NCBI RefSeq assembly: GCF_022513635.1 | Contig: NZ_JAKWBL010000001.1 | Span: 186,001 to 250,000 of the forward strand | DNA from: Paraniabella ginsengisoli | GTDB lineage: Bacteria > Bacteroidota > Bacteroidia > Chitinophagales > Chitinophagaceae | DNA length: 64,000 nt | Direction of reading: 5' to 3' | Shown here: positions 10,092 to 20,900 of the stretch, piece by piece | How the letters are laid out: each line of letters begins with the position of its first letter | Position numbering within the stretch: the first letter of the stretch is position 1 | Program-made: the position numbers and the translations under genes | The notes under the pieces: model-generated | What the model saw: only the letters and a program-made list of their open reading frames with translations | Told to the model about the DNA's origin: nothing | Database searches by the model: none

Positions 10092-10772
10092 ATGACTTAT
10101 AATTCCGAGTTTGAAAAATATGCCGTAAAGCACAGAGGCATTTCAAGTAATACGCTTCACAGCTACGGTAATCATTTGGTTACGGCACTTACGCCGAATA
10201 TTATTGAAGAGCGTCCTATGAACGTTGCTGTAATGGATGTTTACAGCCGTTTGATGATGGATCGCATCATTTTTTTAGGCTATCCTGTTACCGATGAAGT
10301 GGCCAACATCATCACAGCGCAATTGTTATTTTTAGACAGCACCGACCGTGTTCGTGATATTAATATGTACATCAATAGTCCGGGAGGCAGTGTTTATGCG
10401 GGTTTGGGCGTTTATGATACGATGCAGTATGTATCTCCTGACATTGCAACTATTTGCATAGGGATGGCCGCGTCTATGGCCTGTGTTTTATTAGGTGCGG
10501 GTACTAACGGAAAAAGAGCCGCCTTAAAACATTCGCGCATTATGATGCACCAGCCAAGCGGCGCTATTGGCGGCCAGGCAAGTGATATTGAAATTACGGT
10601 GAACGAAATCCGCAAGATTAAAACCGATTTGTATGAAATAGTGAACGAGCATACCGGTAAATCTTTAGAACAAATCGAAAAAGATTTTGAGCGCGATAAA
10701 TGGATGACAGCACCAGAAGCAAAAGAATATGGTTTAGTGGATGAAGTGTTGTTATTAAATAAGAAGAAATAA
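10092..10772 (+). CDS. clpP: ATP-dependent Clp protease proteolytic subunit (first copy)
   Basis: A ClpP serine protease of 226 residues from the ATG at 10092 (MTYNSEFEKYAVKHRG), preferred over an upstream in-frame ATG at 10029 because homologues begin near here. It has INSPGGSVYAGLGVYD, the nucleophile in IGMAASMA (Ser128) and the catalytic His in MMHQPSG (His153). It forms a barrel that degrades proteins unfolded by ClpX. A second clpP and clpX follow on the same strand, but a 169-bp gap with repeats separates the two clpP genes. Confidence 0.94.
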   Translation: MTYNSEFEKYAVKHRGISSNTLHSYGNHLVTALTPNIIEERPMNVAVMDVYSRLMMDRIIFLGYPVTDEVANIITAQLLFLDSTDRVRDINMYINSPGGSVYAGLGVYDTMQYVSPDIATICIGMAASMACVLLGAGTNGKRAALKHSRIMMHQPSGAIGGQASDIEITVNEIRKIKTDLYEIVNEHTGKSLEQIEKDFERDKWMTAPEAKEYGLVDEVLLLNKKK

Positions 10773-10787
10773 TTTTTGATACCAGCT

Positions 10788-10862
10788 GTAGCACAAGTGG
10801 CATCGGTATTGCGTCGCACTCTTGTACTACAAAATATATGGCATCATCATATTCTCACCATA
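10788..10862 (+). repeat. intergenic repeat family, copy B
   Basis: Lies between the two clpP genes. It has GTGGCATCGG then TATTGCGTCGCAC and, after TTGTACTACAAA, a second half ATATATGGCATCATCATATT. It aligns along its length with copy A (3725-3810) and with the reverse complement of copy E (61520-61605). Confidence 0.65.
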
Positions 10863-10894
10863 TAAAAAACTTTTAAAACAATTTTGAACCTATT

Positions 10895-10927
10895 CCCCTC
10901 TCTTCCGGAGAGGGTTAGGGAGAGGCC
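10895..10927. repeat. CCCTCTC/GAGAGGG hairpin with trailing AGGGAGAGG
   Basis: A 7-bp perfect stem (10896-10902 with 10908-10914) closes loop TTCCG, followed by TTAGGGAGAGG. It ends 15 bp before the second clpP start. From memory, intergenic motifs of this shape recur in unrelated bacteria; I cannot test copy number here. It could also slow transcription or translation into the second clpP. Confidence 0.45.
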
Positions 10928-10941
10928 ATAAATCTAAAAAA

Positions 10942-11598
10942 ATGAACTTTTCAAACATATACAATAATAAATGGCAAAGGCCAATTGTAAGCGACGATGA
11001 AGGAGAAGAAGAAGATCCTAAAGAGCCGCAAGATAAGCGCGATGAACTGATGATGTTGAACAAACGCCTTGAAAGATTATTCTTCGACAAACGCGCCGTT
11101 TATTTATGGGGTGTAGTTGATGATAAAAGTGCCCGGGAAGTAACCACCAAGCTTTTATTGCTTGAAGCAGATAAACCCGGCGAACCGATCAACTTCTATA
11201 TTAACAGCCCGGGTGGCGTGGTAACTAGCGGAATGGTCATTTATGATACCATGAAAATGATCAGCAGCCCTGTGCATACAATATGTATGGGCCTTGCAGC
11301 TTCCATGGGGAGTATTTTGTTAAGCGGTGGCGAAAAAGGAAACAGATATATTTATCCGCATGGCGAGGTAATGATCCACCAGCCATCATTGGGTGGTTAT
11401 ATTCGCGGTGTAAGCTCCGATCTTGAGATTCAGGCTCGTCAAACACAGCGCGTCAAACATATCGGCGCTAAAATATTGGCAGACAATTGCGGAAAAACAA
11501 TTGAGGAAGTGATGCGCGATTTTGACCGCGACTATTGGATGGACGCTGAAGAAGCTATTAAATATGGCATCGCGGACAAAATAGTTGAAAAATTATAA
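10942..11598 (+). CDS. clpP: ATP-dependent Clp protease proteolytic subunit (second copy, acidic N-terminus)
   Basis: A 218-residue ClpP paralogue with INSPGGVVTSGMVIYDTMK, nucleophile in MGLAASMGS (Ser121) and His146 in MIHQPSLGG. It differs from the first copy by an acidic N-terminal stretch (SDDEGEEEDPKEPQDKRDE, residues 17-35) before the first helix, where ClpP normally has its short axial loop. Both catalytic residues seen are intact, so it should be active, possibly in a mixed ClpP1P2 barrel. A terminator follows before clpX. Confidence 0.92.
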   Translation: MNFSNIYNNKWQRPIVSDDEGEEEDPKEPQDKRDELMMLNKRLERLFFDKRAVYLWGVVDDKSAREVTTKLLLLEADKPGEPINFYINSPGGVVTSGMVIYDTMKMISSPVHTICMGLAASMGSILLSGGEKGNRYIYPHGEVMIHQPSLGGYIRGVSSDLEIQARQTQRVKHIGAKILADNCGKTIEEVMRDFDRDYWMDAEEAIKYGIADKIVEKL

Positions 11599-11700
11599 AA
11601 GTTCAAGAAAAGCTGTAATGCACGTTGTTTTATAAAAGCTTGACTATTAATAATGTTAAACTGATTGTAAAACAATTGCATTAAAAGCCATTTATTCTAA

Positions 11701-11729
11701 AAAAACCACTCATTAAAGGTGGTTTTTTT
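11701..11729 (+). terminator. rho-independent terminator between second clpP and clpX
   Basis: AAAAACCAC (11701-11709) pairs with GTGGTTTTT (11719-11727), followed by a T-run. It stands 17 bp before the clpX ATG, so clpX probably has its own promoter or depends on readthrough. Confidence 0.7.
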
Positions 11730-11746
11730 AACTTTGCAATTATATT

Positions 11747-13003
11747 ATGAAGGAAAAAATATCGGGTTCTGTTTTGCATTGTTCATTTTGTGGACGTAGT
11801 CGCGATGAAGTAGAAATACTTATTGCTGGCCAGGACGGACACATTTGTGAAAATTGCGTAGAGCACGCCCAGGAAATTATTGATCAGGAATTACATCTTA
11901 AAGACAACCCTCAAAGCCAGGGCTTCTCACTAAATGTGAAAAAGCCAATGGAAATCAAAACTTTTTTGGATGACTATGTTATTGGTCAGGACGATGCTAA
12001 AAAGTTTTAGCCGTTGCAGTGTATAATCATTATAAAAGATTAAGACAAAGAAACAGCCGTGAAATTGATTCGCACAACGAGATCGAAATTGAGAAAAGTA
12101 ACATTGTAATGGTGGGCGAAACCGGTACTGGTAAAACCCTGCTGGCGCGCAGTATTGCAAAAGTGTTGAATGTGCCTTTTGCAATTGTAGATGCTACGGT
12201 TTTTACAGAAGCAGGTTATGTTGGGGAAGATGTGGAAAGTATCCTTACACGTTTATTGCAGGTTTGTAATTATGACGTAGAAGCTGCCGAACGCGGTATT
12301 GTTTATATTGATGAAATTGATAAAGTAGCGCGCAAAAGCGATAACCCAAGTATTACAAGAGATGTTAGCGGCGAAGGCGTTCAGCAGGGTTTATTAAAAC
12401 TGCTTGAAGGTACTGATGTGTTGGTTCCTCCTCAAGGCGGACGTAAACATCCGGATCAAAAATTGATCAAAATAGATACGCACAATATTCTGTTTATTTG
12501 CGGAGGCGCGTTTGATGGTATTGACAGAATTATCGGCGCCGGGTTCAAACTAATACGATTGGTTTTAACGTTGACAAAGAGTTGCAGGAAGATATGAAAA
12601 AGAATCTGCTAAAGTTTGTGAACTCACAAGACTTGAAATCCTTTGGCCTTATTCCGGAATTGCTAGGCCGTTTACCTGTGGTTACACACCTTGAACCTCT
12701 GGATGCATCTACATTGCGCGATATTCTTACAGAACCTAAGAACGCATTGATGAAGCAGTACAAAAAGTTATTTGAACTGGAAGGAATAGAACTTAAGATT
12801 GAAAAAGACGTGTACGAATTCATGGTACAGAAAGCCGTAGAATATAAGCTGGGCGCAAGAGGATTGCGTAGTATTTGCGAAAGTATTCTTACGGATGCTA
12901 TGTATGAGTTGCCTTCATCTTCAGAAAAAGTTTTACACTTACTAAAGATTATGCAGAGCGCAAATTTAGTAAAAGCAAGATGGGCTTGGTGAAAGCAGCG
13001 TAG
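11747..13003 (+). CDS. clpX: ATP-dependent Clp protease ATP-binding subunit ClpX (three frame breaks)
   Basis: AAA+ unfoldase that feeds substrates to ClpP. The N-terminal C4 zinc domain is [20 protein letters not shown] followed by CENC. Then come Walker A ([18 protein letters not shown]), Walker B ([16 protein letters not shown]) and sensor regions up to RRLPVV-type helix ([18 protein letters not shown]). Frame breaks near 12005 ([14 protein letters not shown] when restored), near 12540 ([13 protein letters not shown]) and near 12937 each need one added base; the restored end is SKMGLVKAA with TAG at 13001-13003. Length is about 418 residues, as usual. Confidence 0.94.
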
Positions 13004-13009
13004 GGAATG

Positions 13010-13080
13010 TAGGATGTATAATTTACGATGTCGGATGTTCTAAAATCAGAAATTTCAAATCCTAAATCAGAAATAAAAAT
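13010..13080. repeat. AT-rich spacer of short words
   Basis: Between clpX and the small gene at 13081 the sequence reiterates TCAAATCCTAAATCAGAAAT-like words (AAATCAGAAAT occurs twice, 13044 and 13065 region) after GTAGGGAATGTAGGATGTAT. Same style as other short-word spacers in the window; no other signal seen. Confidence 0.35.
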
Positions 13081-13227
13081 ATGAACGAGTTAGTAGAAAA
13101 ATTAAAAGCAGAAGCTGGCCTTACAGACGAGCAAGCGGCGAAAACTTTAGAAACAATTAAAAGTTATGTAATTGAAAAGTTCCCGATGCTGGAAGGCGCA
13201 GTAGGCAATCTGTTTGGCAATTCTTAA
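13081..13227 (+). CDS. small protein of 48 residues, function unknown
   Basis: ATG at 13081, TAA at 13225-13227. The sequence starts MNELVEKLKAEAGLTDEQAA and ends LEGAVGNLFGNS: an amphipathic helix, a short 'GLT-DEQA' turn, a second helix and a Gly-rich tail. This layout recalls small DUF937/DUF2267-like proteins of Bacteroidota, but the similarity is by eye. Unbroken, with normal codon use, and a short AT-rich gap on either side. Confidence 0.65.
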   Translation: MNELVEKLKAEAGLTDEQAAKTLETIKSYVIEKFPMLEGAVGNLFGNS

Positions 13228-13289
13228 TTACAGAAAAATATCTAATTTTACAAAGCAAGCTTAAACAGCTTGCTTTTTTAATTTATAGT

Positions 13290-13904
13290 ATGCCAACATT
13301 AAATTCAAAAGTAGATGATTACATTGCTAAATCTGCTGATTTTGCAAAGCCAATATTAGAACATTTTCGCGCCATTGTTCATAAGGCTTCGCCTGATATT
13401 ACAGAATCGATAAAATGGGGCGTTCCCTCTTTCGATTATAAAGGGAAAATGATGTGCAGCGTTGCAGCATTTAAAAAACATTGCGCCATTGGTTTTTGGC
13501 TTGGCGCACAAGTAAAAGCTTTAAAACCTTATCTGGAAAAAGCAACCGAAGCCGCTTCCGAATTTGGCCGCATCGCTAATATCACATCGGTTAAAGATTT
13601 ACCAAAGGATATGGACTTGATAGCAGCGGTAAAAGAAGCCATTCATTTAGCTGATCTCGGTGTGACGATGAAAAGAGCACCGGCTAAAAAATCGGCTGAA
13701 TTGCCCGTGCCTGAAGCATTATCAAAAGCGCTTCAAAAAAATAAAAAGGCAAAAGAGGTATTTGAAAATTTTTCACCTTCTCATCGTAAGGAATATATAC
13801 AATGGATCAACGATGCCAAAACAGATGCTACGCGCGACAAGCGCCTGGCATCTGCAATGGAGTGGATTGCGGAAGGAAAAGGCCGGAACTGGAAATATGA
13901 ATGA
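13290..13904 (+). CDS. DUF1801 / YdeI-OmpD-associated family protein
   Basis: A 204-residue protein with two parts. Residues 1-115 have the DUF1801 fold (ILEHFRAIVHKASPDITESI, then WGVPSFDYKGKMMCSVAAFK). Residues 130-200 are the YdeI/OmpD-associated C-terminal region (LSKALQKNKKAKEVFENFSP, then KEYIQWINDAKTDATRDKRL). Members are widespread small soluble proteins without a firmly known reaction; an E. coli relative has been linked to stress and peptide resistance. A palindromic terminator follows 6 bp after the stop. Confidence 0.82.
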   Translation: MPTLNSKVDDYIAKSADFAKPILEHFRAIVHKASPDITESIKWGVPSFDYKGKMMCSVAAFKKHCAIGFWLGAQVKALKPYLEKATEAASEFGRIANITSVKDLPKDMDLIAAVKEAIHLADLGVTMKRAPAKKSAELPVPEALSKALQKNKKAKEVFENFSPSHRKEYIQWINDAKTDATRDKRLASAMEWIAEGKGRNWKYE

Positions 13905-13909
13905 AAATA

Positions 13910-13931
13910 TCCCACGAATTAATTCGTGGGA
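13910..13931. terminator. bidirectional terminator hairpin
   Basis: A perfect 11-bp inverted repeat, TCCCACGAATT with AATTCGTGGGA, flanked by A/T-rich tails. It separates the convergent YdeI-like and phospholipase C genes. Confidence 0.78.
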
Positions 13932-13940
13932 TTTATAAAA

Positions 13941-16307
13941 TCAACCAATCACTCCGCCCATAAAAGGATCAGTAATAGAAACCTTTCCGGTTTCTACATG
14001 GCCTGCATATTGTTTGCTGAATGTATCGTTTCCGTCAACGGTTGCTGTAAAATCGTACCAGCCTGAGTTTTTTTCAAGATTGATTTTTATCGCCTTCTTT
14101 TTACCCGCTTCTATTTTTATGGTTTGTGGTTTCATCCCGTAAGCATTATCCTCAAGCAAAATAGTATGATGTTCCAATCCTTTGTTTTCCACTTCGAGCA
14201 AAATATTGCCTGTATAGCTTTTGTTGAATGTTGCTTTCTTTTCAAACCGGCAATGGATCAATAGGTCAGGGTCATTATTGTCTCCTTTATAATGCCTGAA
14301 AAAGCCGTTTGCACCGTTAATGCAGAGGTTATACTTATTTCCTTCAAACTCTTTTAAAAAAACACTGTCCGCAACCTTGTCGTTTTCCTTAACAGCATAG
14401 AACCATGTTTTGCCTGCTTCATTTCTATAACTGGTGGGCGTGTACATATTGAAAGCCGAGCCGGCATGTTGTTCATTTTTTTCTACTTCAAAAAATAAAT
14501 CAACGGTGTCTTTATTTTTATTCAGATTACAATCGGCATGTAGCGTATAAGGCAATGCGTTGGCTGGCCTTGTTCCTTTTTCCTGCTCCGGCATCCATTC
14601 AGAAGTTTGTTTAGAGAAAGTATGATGATTATTGATCTTGCAAATTTCATCATCCGTTAAAGGCTTGGGTACAACCTGCGCTGGTTTGTTTTTTGCATTT
14701 TGAATATCATTAATAACGGCTGTTTTTTTCAGAAACTCTGGCAACGGAAAACGCTCGCCGTTGTAAGGGCGGAAAGCTGAAGTAAGGTCGCCGCACACCG
14801 CTCTTCGCCAACTACTGATATTAGAAGATTGAATATTCCTTCCTGTTTTTTTCTGAAGAAATTTTTCGAGAAACATTAATGTTGAAGTGTGATCGTGTAT
14901 TTGCGAGTTGATGAAACCTCCTTTGCTCCATGGAGAAGCAATGATCATCGGAACGCGATAACCTAAACCAATCGGCCAATTGGTGCCAAAGTCGAAATCA
15001 GATTCAATATTGATTCCATTAGAAACTTTACCTGAAGAAGCATTATTTGGATCGGGAACTACAAATGGCGGCAAGTGATCATAATAACCATCATTCTCGT
15101 CATAGTTTAAAATAAAAATAGTCTTCTTCCACACTTCAGGATTTTTAGTAAGAATATTCAGCGCTTCTGATACATACCAGGTTCCGTAAAGCGGTGTGCT
15201 GGTGTGATCAGAAAAAGCCTGTGGTGCCGACAGCCAGGAAACGGTAGGCAGATTGCCAGAGTCGACATCTTTTCTAAATTGATGAAAAATATCTTCTGCT
15301 GGTATTTGTATCGTTTGCTCTTTGCCGGTATCGTCAGTAAAAGTATAAGGCTGTAGTTTTAAATAATCTTCAATTTCAATATTGGTTGTAAATGCCTTAT
15401 CAATCAGATTTTTTTCTTTTTGACTGAGTCTACTGTATTGTTCCAGCACTTGATCTGCGCTCAGCGTCGGGTTCGATGTTTTATCGCCGTTTTTTCTAAA
15501 ATAAGCGGAGAGTTTAACATGATGTTTTTTCACATATTCAATTGCATTATCACCATAATTTCCCAACCAATAATCTGTGTTATCATCAAGCTTTGCGCTC
15601 CATAATTCATTTTGATAGATCTTCCAGCTAACATTATTATCTTCCAGCAATTCGGGGAAAGAACTCCAGTCAACATAAGTATTGGTGCGGCTTTCGGCCT
15701 GCGAATTTCGAACGGCTGGCTTTGAAGTTGCGTTTAATTGTTCTCGAATTTTACCTGTCCAAAAAAACAAACGGTTGGGCGTAGTGCCTGTAAGCGATGA
15801 GCAGAAATAATGATCACAAAGTGTAAAAGCGTCCGCCAAGGCATAATAAAAGGGAACATCCGCTCTATTGAAATAACCCATGCACATTTCAGATTTTTGC
15901 GGTATCCATTGATCATATTTCCCATTGTTGCGCGCCCGGCTTTGATCGGGCCAGTCGTGCGGTAGTCCGCCTTGCCAGGTTACTTTGGTTTTATTGATAT
16001 CAATATGGAATGGTGCATGTGCTGCTCCGTTTTTTGATTTCTGAATCCATGCTTTATTATTGTCCGGGAGGGTTTTAATACGCGGATCGTTAAAGCCACG
16101 AACGCCTTTCATACAGCCAAATATGTGGTCGAAAGAACGATTTTCCTGCATTAAAAAAACAATATGCTCCGCGTCATAAAAAGTAGTACCCTTATCTGCG
16201 TTAATGGACAGGGCTTTGTGAATACTGGATGGCAGCACATTATTAAGTCCCGCCACTCCCGATAGTATTGCTGCGTTCTTTAAAAAATCTCTACGTTTTT
16301 GCGCCAT
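13941..16307 (-). CDS. phosphocholine-specific phospholipase C, Tat-exported
   Basis: Member of the bacterial phospholipase C / acid phosphatase superfamily. The start MAQKRRDFLKNAAILSGVAG at 16307 is a twin-arginine signal; an upstream in-frame ATG at 16355 would bury it. The catalytic N-terminal part has EHIVFLMQENRSFDHIFGCM and GVRGFNDPR, then TGTTPNRLFFWTG, ILNYDENDGYYDHLPPF and RVPMIIASPWSKGG. The C-terminal third consists of two beta domains (DUF756 type) common to this subfamily. About 788 residues, unbroken. It would hydrolyse phosphatidylcholine-like lipids outside the cytoplasm. It starts 94 bp downstream of susD on the same strand, so it may be co-transcribed. Confidence 0.9.
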   Translation of the reverse strand: MAQKRRDFLKNAAILSGVAGLNNVLPSSIHKALSINADKGTTFYDAEHIVFLMQENRSFDHIFGCMKGVRGFNDPRIKTLPDNNKAWIQKSKNGAAHAPFHIDINKTKVTWQGGLPHDWPDQSRARNNGKYDQWIPQKSEMCMGYFNRADVPFYYALADAFTLCDHYFCSSLTGTTPNRLFFWTGKIREQLNATSKPAVRNSQAESRTNTYVDWSSFPELLEDNNVSWKIYQNELWSAKLDDNTDYWLGNYGDNAIEYVKKHHVKLSAYFRKNGDKTSNPTLSADQVLEQYSRLSQKEKNLIDKAFTTNIEIEDYLKLQPYTFTDDTGKEQTIQIPAEDIFHQFRKDVDSGNLPTVSWLSAPQAFSDHTSTPLYGTWYVSEALNILTKNPEVWKKTIFILNYDENDGYYDHLPPFVVPDPNNASSGKVSNGINIESDFDFGTNWPIGLGYRVPMIIASPWSKGGFINSQIHDHTSTLMFLEKFLQKKTGRNIQSSNISSWRRAVCGDLTSAFRPYNGERFPLPEFLKKTAVINDIQNAKNKPAQVVPKPLTDDEICKINNHHTFSKQTSEWMPEQEKGTRPANALPYTLHADCNLNKNKDTVDLFFEVEKNEQHAGSAFNMYTPTSYRNEAGKTWFYAVKENDKVADSVFLKEFEGNKYNLCINGANGFFRHYKGDNNDPDLLIHCRFEKKATFNKSYTGNILLEVENKGLEHHTILLEDNAYGMKPQTIKIEAGKKKAIKINLEKNSGWYDFTATVDGNDTFSKQYAGHVETGKVSITDPFMGGVIG

Positions 16308-16400
16308 TTTATACAAAGCAATTTTAAATGATGATAAGAAAAAGGAAGACAACAAAAGTTGCCTTCAAAGATGATAATTTTTTATTTAAGGTTCTTTGGT

Positions 16401-17912
16401 TTATTGCAATATCCACATCACACCATTTATATCATCTCCATTGGGATATTGGTTGGCAATGGCAGCATTTAGGTTAGTAGTATTATTGTTTTGTTCATCA
16501 ATTGGGTACATCCAGCGTTTGGGCACTCGTTTGTTATTCAATACACCCGAGAATACTGTTTCGAAAACAGGAAAACCAGTGCGCCTTGTTCATAGAAGAT
16601 CTGCCACCCGGAATTCATAAACATACTGATATATTTTTGTGTAATGATCTGTTCAATTTGTTTACCAGTTTGTAAATTGATGATCGGTTGATTGATATAT
16701 TCTGTAATGTCATCATCTGAATATAGCTGCCCAGTATATGGAACACCTGATACAGAAGGATAATTGAAATTAGAAAATTGAAGCGAGGCCTTTATACCTT
16801 CCTTATACAAATTGTTAGCATTGCCACCTGTCCATCCACGAATGGAGGCTTCAGCCAACAAAAATTGAACTTCAGCATAGCTCATCAATAAACTAGGCTC
16901 ATTTAATATGTCGTAAGCATAGCGACGATTAATAGATGAAGCCTGGCTTCGCCCTTTTTACCTGTATTGTAAGACAATGGTGCGCTTCCTACTAAGCCGT
17001 CATATTTACTAAAATCTTTAATAGTTGAAGTATTTACCGTACCGGCAGGTTGTCCATAAGTAAAAAGCCTTGGATCCTTGAATCCCTGTAAAATATCTAC
17101 AAAAGAGCTGTCCAGGTAATAATCCGTTTTCATGGAATTATTATTGTAATAAGGATATCTGTTGCCGTTTATGTCGTAGTAAGTCAACTTTCCGTTCTCA
17201 GAGTTATTATTTATTAAAGGATACTTTTCCGGATTAGTGACGATTTCATTAAAACGTTGTTTAATATTAAGATCGGTATCGGCTTCCTTTTTTGACAAAC
17301 TCATTAATACTCTTAAGGTAAATGAATTGATTAGTTTTTTCCATGCCGTTATTGATCCGTTATAAATTAAATCGCCAGTAATAGCATCTGATGTACTACC
17401 AAGAGAATCACCGGCGATTTTTAGCTCACTAAGTACTTTTAGGTAAATATCTTTTTGCTTGTCATATACCGGCCTTACAGCAGATGAATCAGTAAAATTA
17501 TTTTGCTCGATCGATTGCATCATTTGCGAATATGGAATATCGCCAAATGCCTGCGTCATTGATACAATGAAATAAGATTTAAAAAATTTTGCCAGGTAAC
17601 GATAATTGGTTTTGTTCACACGCTGCGCTTCCTGTTCCATCCGAACCACCTGCGCGATGCTTGAGTAGTTCATCGAACTTCTGGTCCAATTGTAATACTG
17701 CGATAAACTATTTCCCTGGGTGTAGACTAACTGACGACTTGCAAGGCCTGCATCAGCATTGATATTGGAGAATGCAGTTTGTTCAATATTAGTTAGTAAT
17801 AATGAAGGATCGGCAATAGTTGGTTCGTTTGGGTTTTCCTGAAAATATTCAAACTTTTTACAGGAAAAAGTATTACCGAAATGATAAATACATATATAGA
17901 AGTATACTTCAT
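16401..17912 (-). CDS. SusD/RagB-family outer-membrane lipoprotein (about four frame breaks)
   Basis: Surface lipoprotein that captures nutrients for the SusC channel. Start MKYTSIYVFIISVIL at 17912; after restoring one T near 17868 the lipobox reads SVILFSCKKFE, so the mature protein is anchored at that Cys. The body has SSIAQVVRMEQEAQRVNKTN and AFGDIPYSQMM, as in SusD proteins. Other breaks lie near 16950 (after KGEA) and near 16575; the restored end is NKRVPKRWMYPIDEQ and then WILQ, with TAA at 16401-16403. The RWxYP ending is typical. The gene begins 12 bp after the susC stop. The ligand cannot be predicted from sequence. Confidence 0.88.
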
Positions 17913-17924
17913 GATTAGATACTT

Positions 17925-20900
17925 TTAAAATTTAAGATTGATGTTAAAACCAAGGCTTCTTACTGAAGGTGTTTGAAGATTGTCTGATTCAGCATCAGGG
18001 TCTACATTTGGGATTTTGGAAAGAATAAAAAGATTGTTCCCGATAAAAGATACTGATGCGGCTTTGAAAATACCTTTTACCCAAGTGGCTGGAAGATTAT
18101 AGGAGAGGACCAACTCACGCATTTTAAGATAACTACCACTGTAGTAGAAATAGTTATTTAGGGCATTGCCTGCATCGCTTTGCATAAAGGAAATATAATT
18201 TACCGCAGTTGTATTCTCTTCATACTGGCGTGTGTCAGAAACTATTTCACCTCTTCTGTCGTAAGTAACAGAACCATCTTTTACAACAACTCCCGGTGCG
18301 ATATAGGTATTATTTCCAGCAATGGCATCGTCACGATAGGAGTTGGCTGTTTCAATGGCAGCGCCACCCCACCACATTTTTTGATTCGTAGTTGAATATA
18401 TTAAACCACCTAAACGGCCATCGAAAGAGAAGCTTAAACCAATGTTTTTGTAGTTGAACGAATTTTGCCATCCGTACATCCATTTGCTATCAGCATAACC
18501 AAAGAAATGTGGGTTGGCGTCAAAAGCCAAAGATCCGTTAGCGTTATAGATTGGCCGGCCATCCGCTGTTTGGGAATATGTGATAAATACCCGGTCAGTT
18601 CGATCACCTTCTTTGATACTTCCCGGCTCATTGATTTTATCCACAAACCCATTTGAACCAGGTGCAGTTGCTTTCTTAAGCCAACGATGACTATTACTGA
18701 AATTGAAAGTGGTTTCCCATTTAAAGTCGCTGTTTAAAACAGGAGTGCCGCTTACTACAAACTCCCATCCTTTTCTTACGTAAATGTTAGCATTTTGTAA
18801 CAGGTTTAAATAGCCACTTGCCTCAGATTGAGGCACTGTTGTAAAACCGTTGTATTCCTTATTCCTGAAATAAGTAGCGTCTATATTGATCCTGTTTCTC
18901 AGCAAACCGAGAACTAATCCATATTCCGCAGATTCTACCGTACTTGGAATAAGTTGGGGCGCTATAGCCGTACCCGGCCAAACTACAGATCCTTTATTGT
19001 TCCATTTGTTGCCAATTGAATAAGTAAGGATGTGTGCATAAGGATCGTTAGGATCTACAAAACCTGTATTTACTTTAGCCCAGGATGCACGTGTTTTTAA
19101 AAAGGAAATTGGTTGTGGTAGCTTTAATGCGTCTGATAATACTGCAGACAAACCAACTGAAGGATAGAAATAAGCATTATTGTTAATAGCCAATGTTGAC
19201 GCTTTATCATAACGCCCTGTAAAGTTTAGATACAAAAATTTAAGTGCTTCCACATCTATCGTACCGTAAGCACTTGTTGTTCTGCGTTCCTGCAAAATAT
19301 TCCTCCCTGTTAGCGGATTGGTAGTATTGCTTAGATTATAAAATTCAGGAATAGTGAGGCCATCTGTAGAAGATATAGCACTTTTCAGGTTTCTGTATGA
19401 ATTGGCGCCTCCAGCATTTACATTTAACCTCAACATATCACTAAAATCATGATTGTAATTTAGTATCAGATCTGAAGTGATGTCAAAATAATTAGAATTG
19501 GTTACGCTATAATTGCCTTTTGAAATAAAGCTATAGTTTACATAGCTATACGGCTCTTTTATATCTGAATTTTCCGAATATTGGTTGACCCATTTCTGAA
19601 TTTTAAAGAAAGATCTTTTGTAAACTTGTAATCGAATGTAATTTGACCAAAGGCATTATTCTTTTTGTAGCCATTTAGATATTCATACGCTACAAAGTAT
19701 GGATTGTTATACCATGATAGGTTGTAGTTACGTTGCTGCAAGCCTTCCTGCCCCGGTAACCAGTAATTTTTAAGATCTGTTATGTCAACATCTGTTCCAA
19801 TCCAAAGTATAAGATTATATAGGATGTTGGGAGGCCCGTAGCCAATAGTTGGGTAGTTGTCAGAATATTCTCTGTTGTAAGTCAGCTTTGCATCTACGTT
19901 AAGCTTTGGGCTGAGATTATAATTACCGCCAATTGAAAATGAGGAATTGTTTACGCCTGTGTTAGGCACAAGCCCTTTCTGATAAATATGACCTGCGGAC
20001 AAGCGATATGAACCTTTGTCATTGCCGGCAGAGGCGGATATATTGTTCGTTGACAAAATACCTGTTTGAAAAAATTCCGGATATTATCCTTTCCTCTCGA
20101 TACCCATGGAATGGGTTGGTAATTGCCTGTTGAGGAAGTTCCGTCAGGAAAAGTAACGGTGTATGTTTTGTCAGGCGTGTATGGACTGTTATATTGGGGT
20201 AGCTCAACAAAGCCACTTGCTGTATTCGGATCTTTTTGATCAAGTTTTGGACCCCACAGCCAGCCTCCGCCCTCTATGCCGCTTCCAGAACCATTGATGT
20301 AGGCGTATTTTCCGGCATCGCCACCGCCATATTGATGCTGAACTTCTGGTATTACCGTATAGCTTCCCTGAAACATGGTTGATGAGTTTACATCCACGCT
20401 AACAACGCCTTTTTTCCTCGCTTAGTTGTGTACATGATAGCTCCGTTAATACCGATTTGTCCATAAAGAGCTCCGGCAGCGGGACCTTTTAAGACAGTGA
20501 TGCTTTCAATATCATCAGCATTTATTTTATAAGGATCTGCGTTAGGATCTGGAATGCCATCAATAACAATCAGTGGATTTTGGCCTCTTAATTCAATGCC
20601 GGGATTTCTGAACAGATCTGTACTGTTCGTAATATTCAACCCCGCAACTTTACCTACAAGCGATCCAAGCGCAGTTGGCGTTCGGGTTTTCTCAAGGCTT
20701 TCTCCTTTCACTTCCTGCAGCGCATATCCTAAAGCTTTCTGCTGCTTTTTGATTCCCAACGCGGTAGTAACAACTACTTCCGCCAGATCAGTATTCGAGG
20801 CATCTGCAAGATAGATATCAACCTGGGAGCTCGTTGCAGTTACTTCCTGCGAAGCGAAGCCAACGGAGGTGAAAACCAGTACAGCATTTGGTGCTACCGT

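Noticed and set aside
12003..12597. Programmed frameshifting in clpX (breaks at slippery-looking runs)
   Set aside because: No stimulating pseudoknot seen, and three breaks in one gene with the same pattern across the window point to sequence error.
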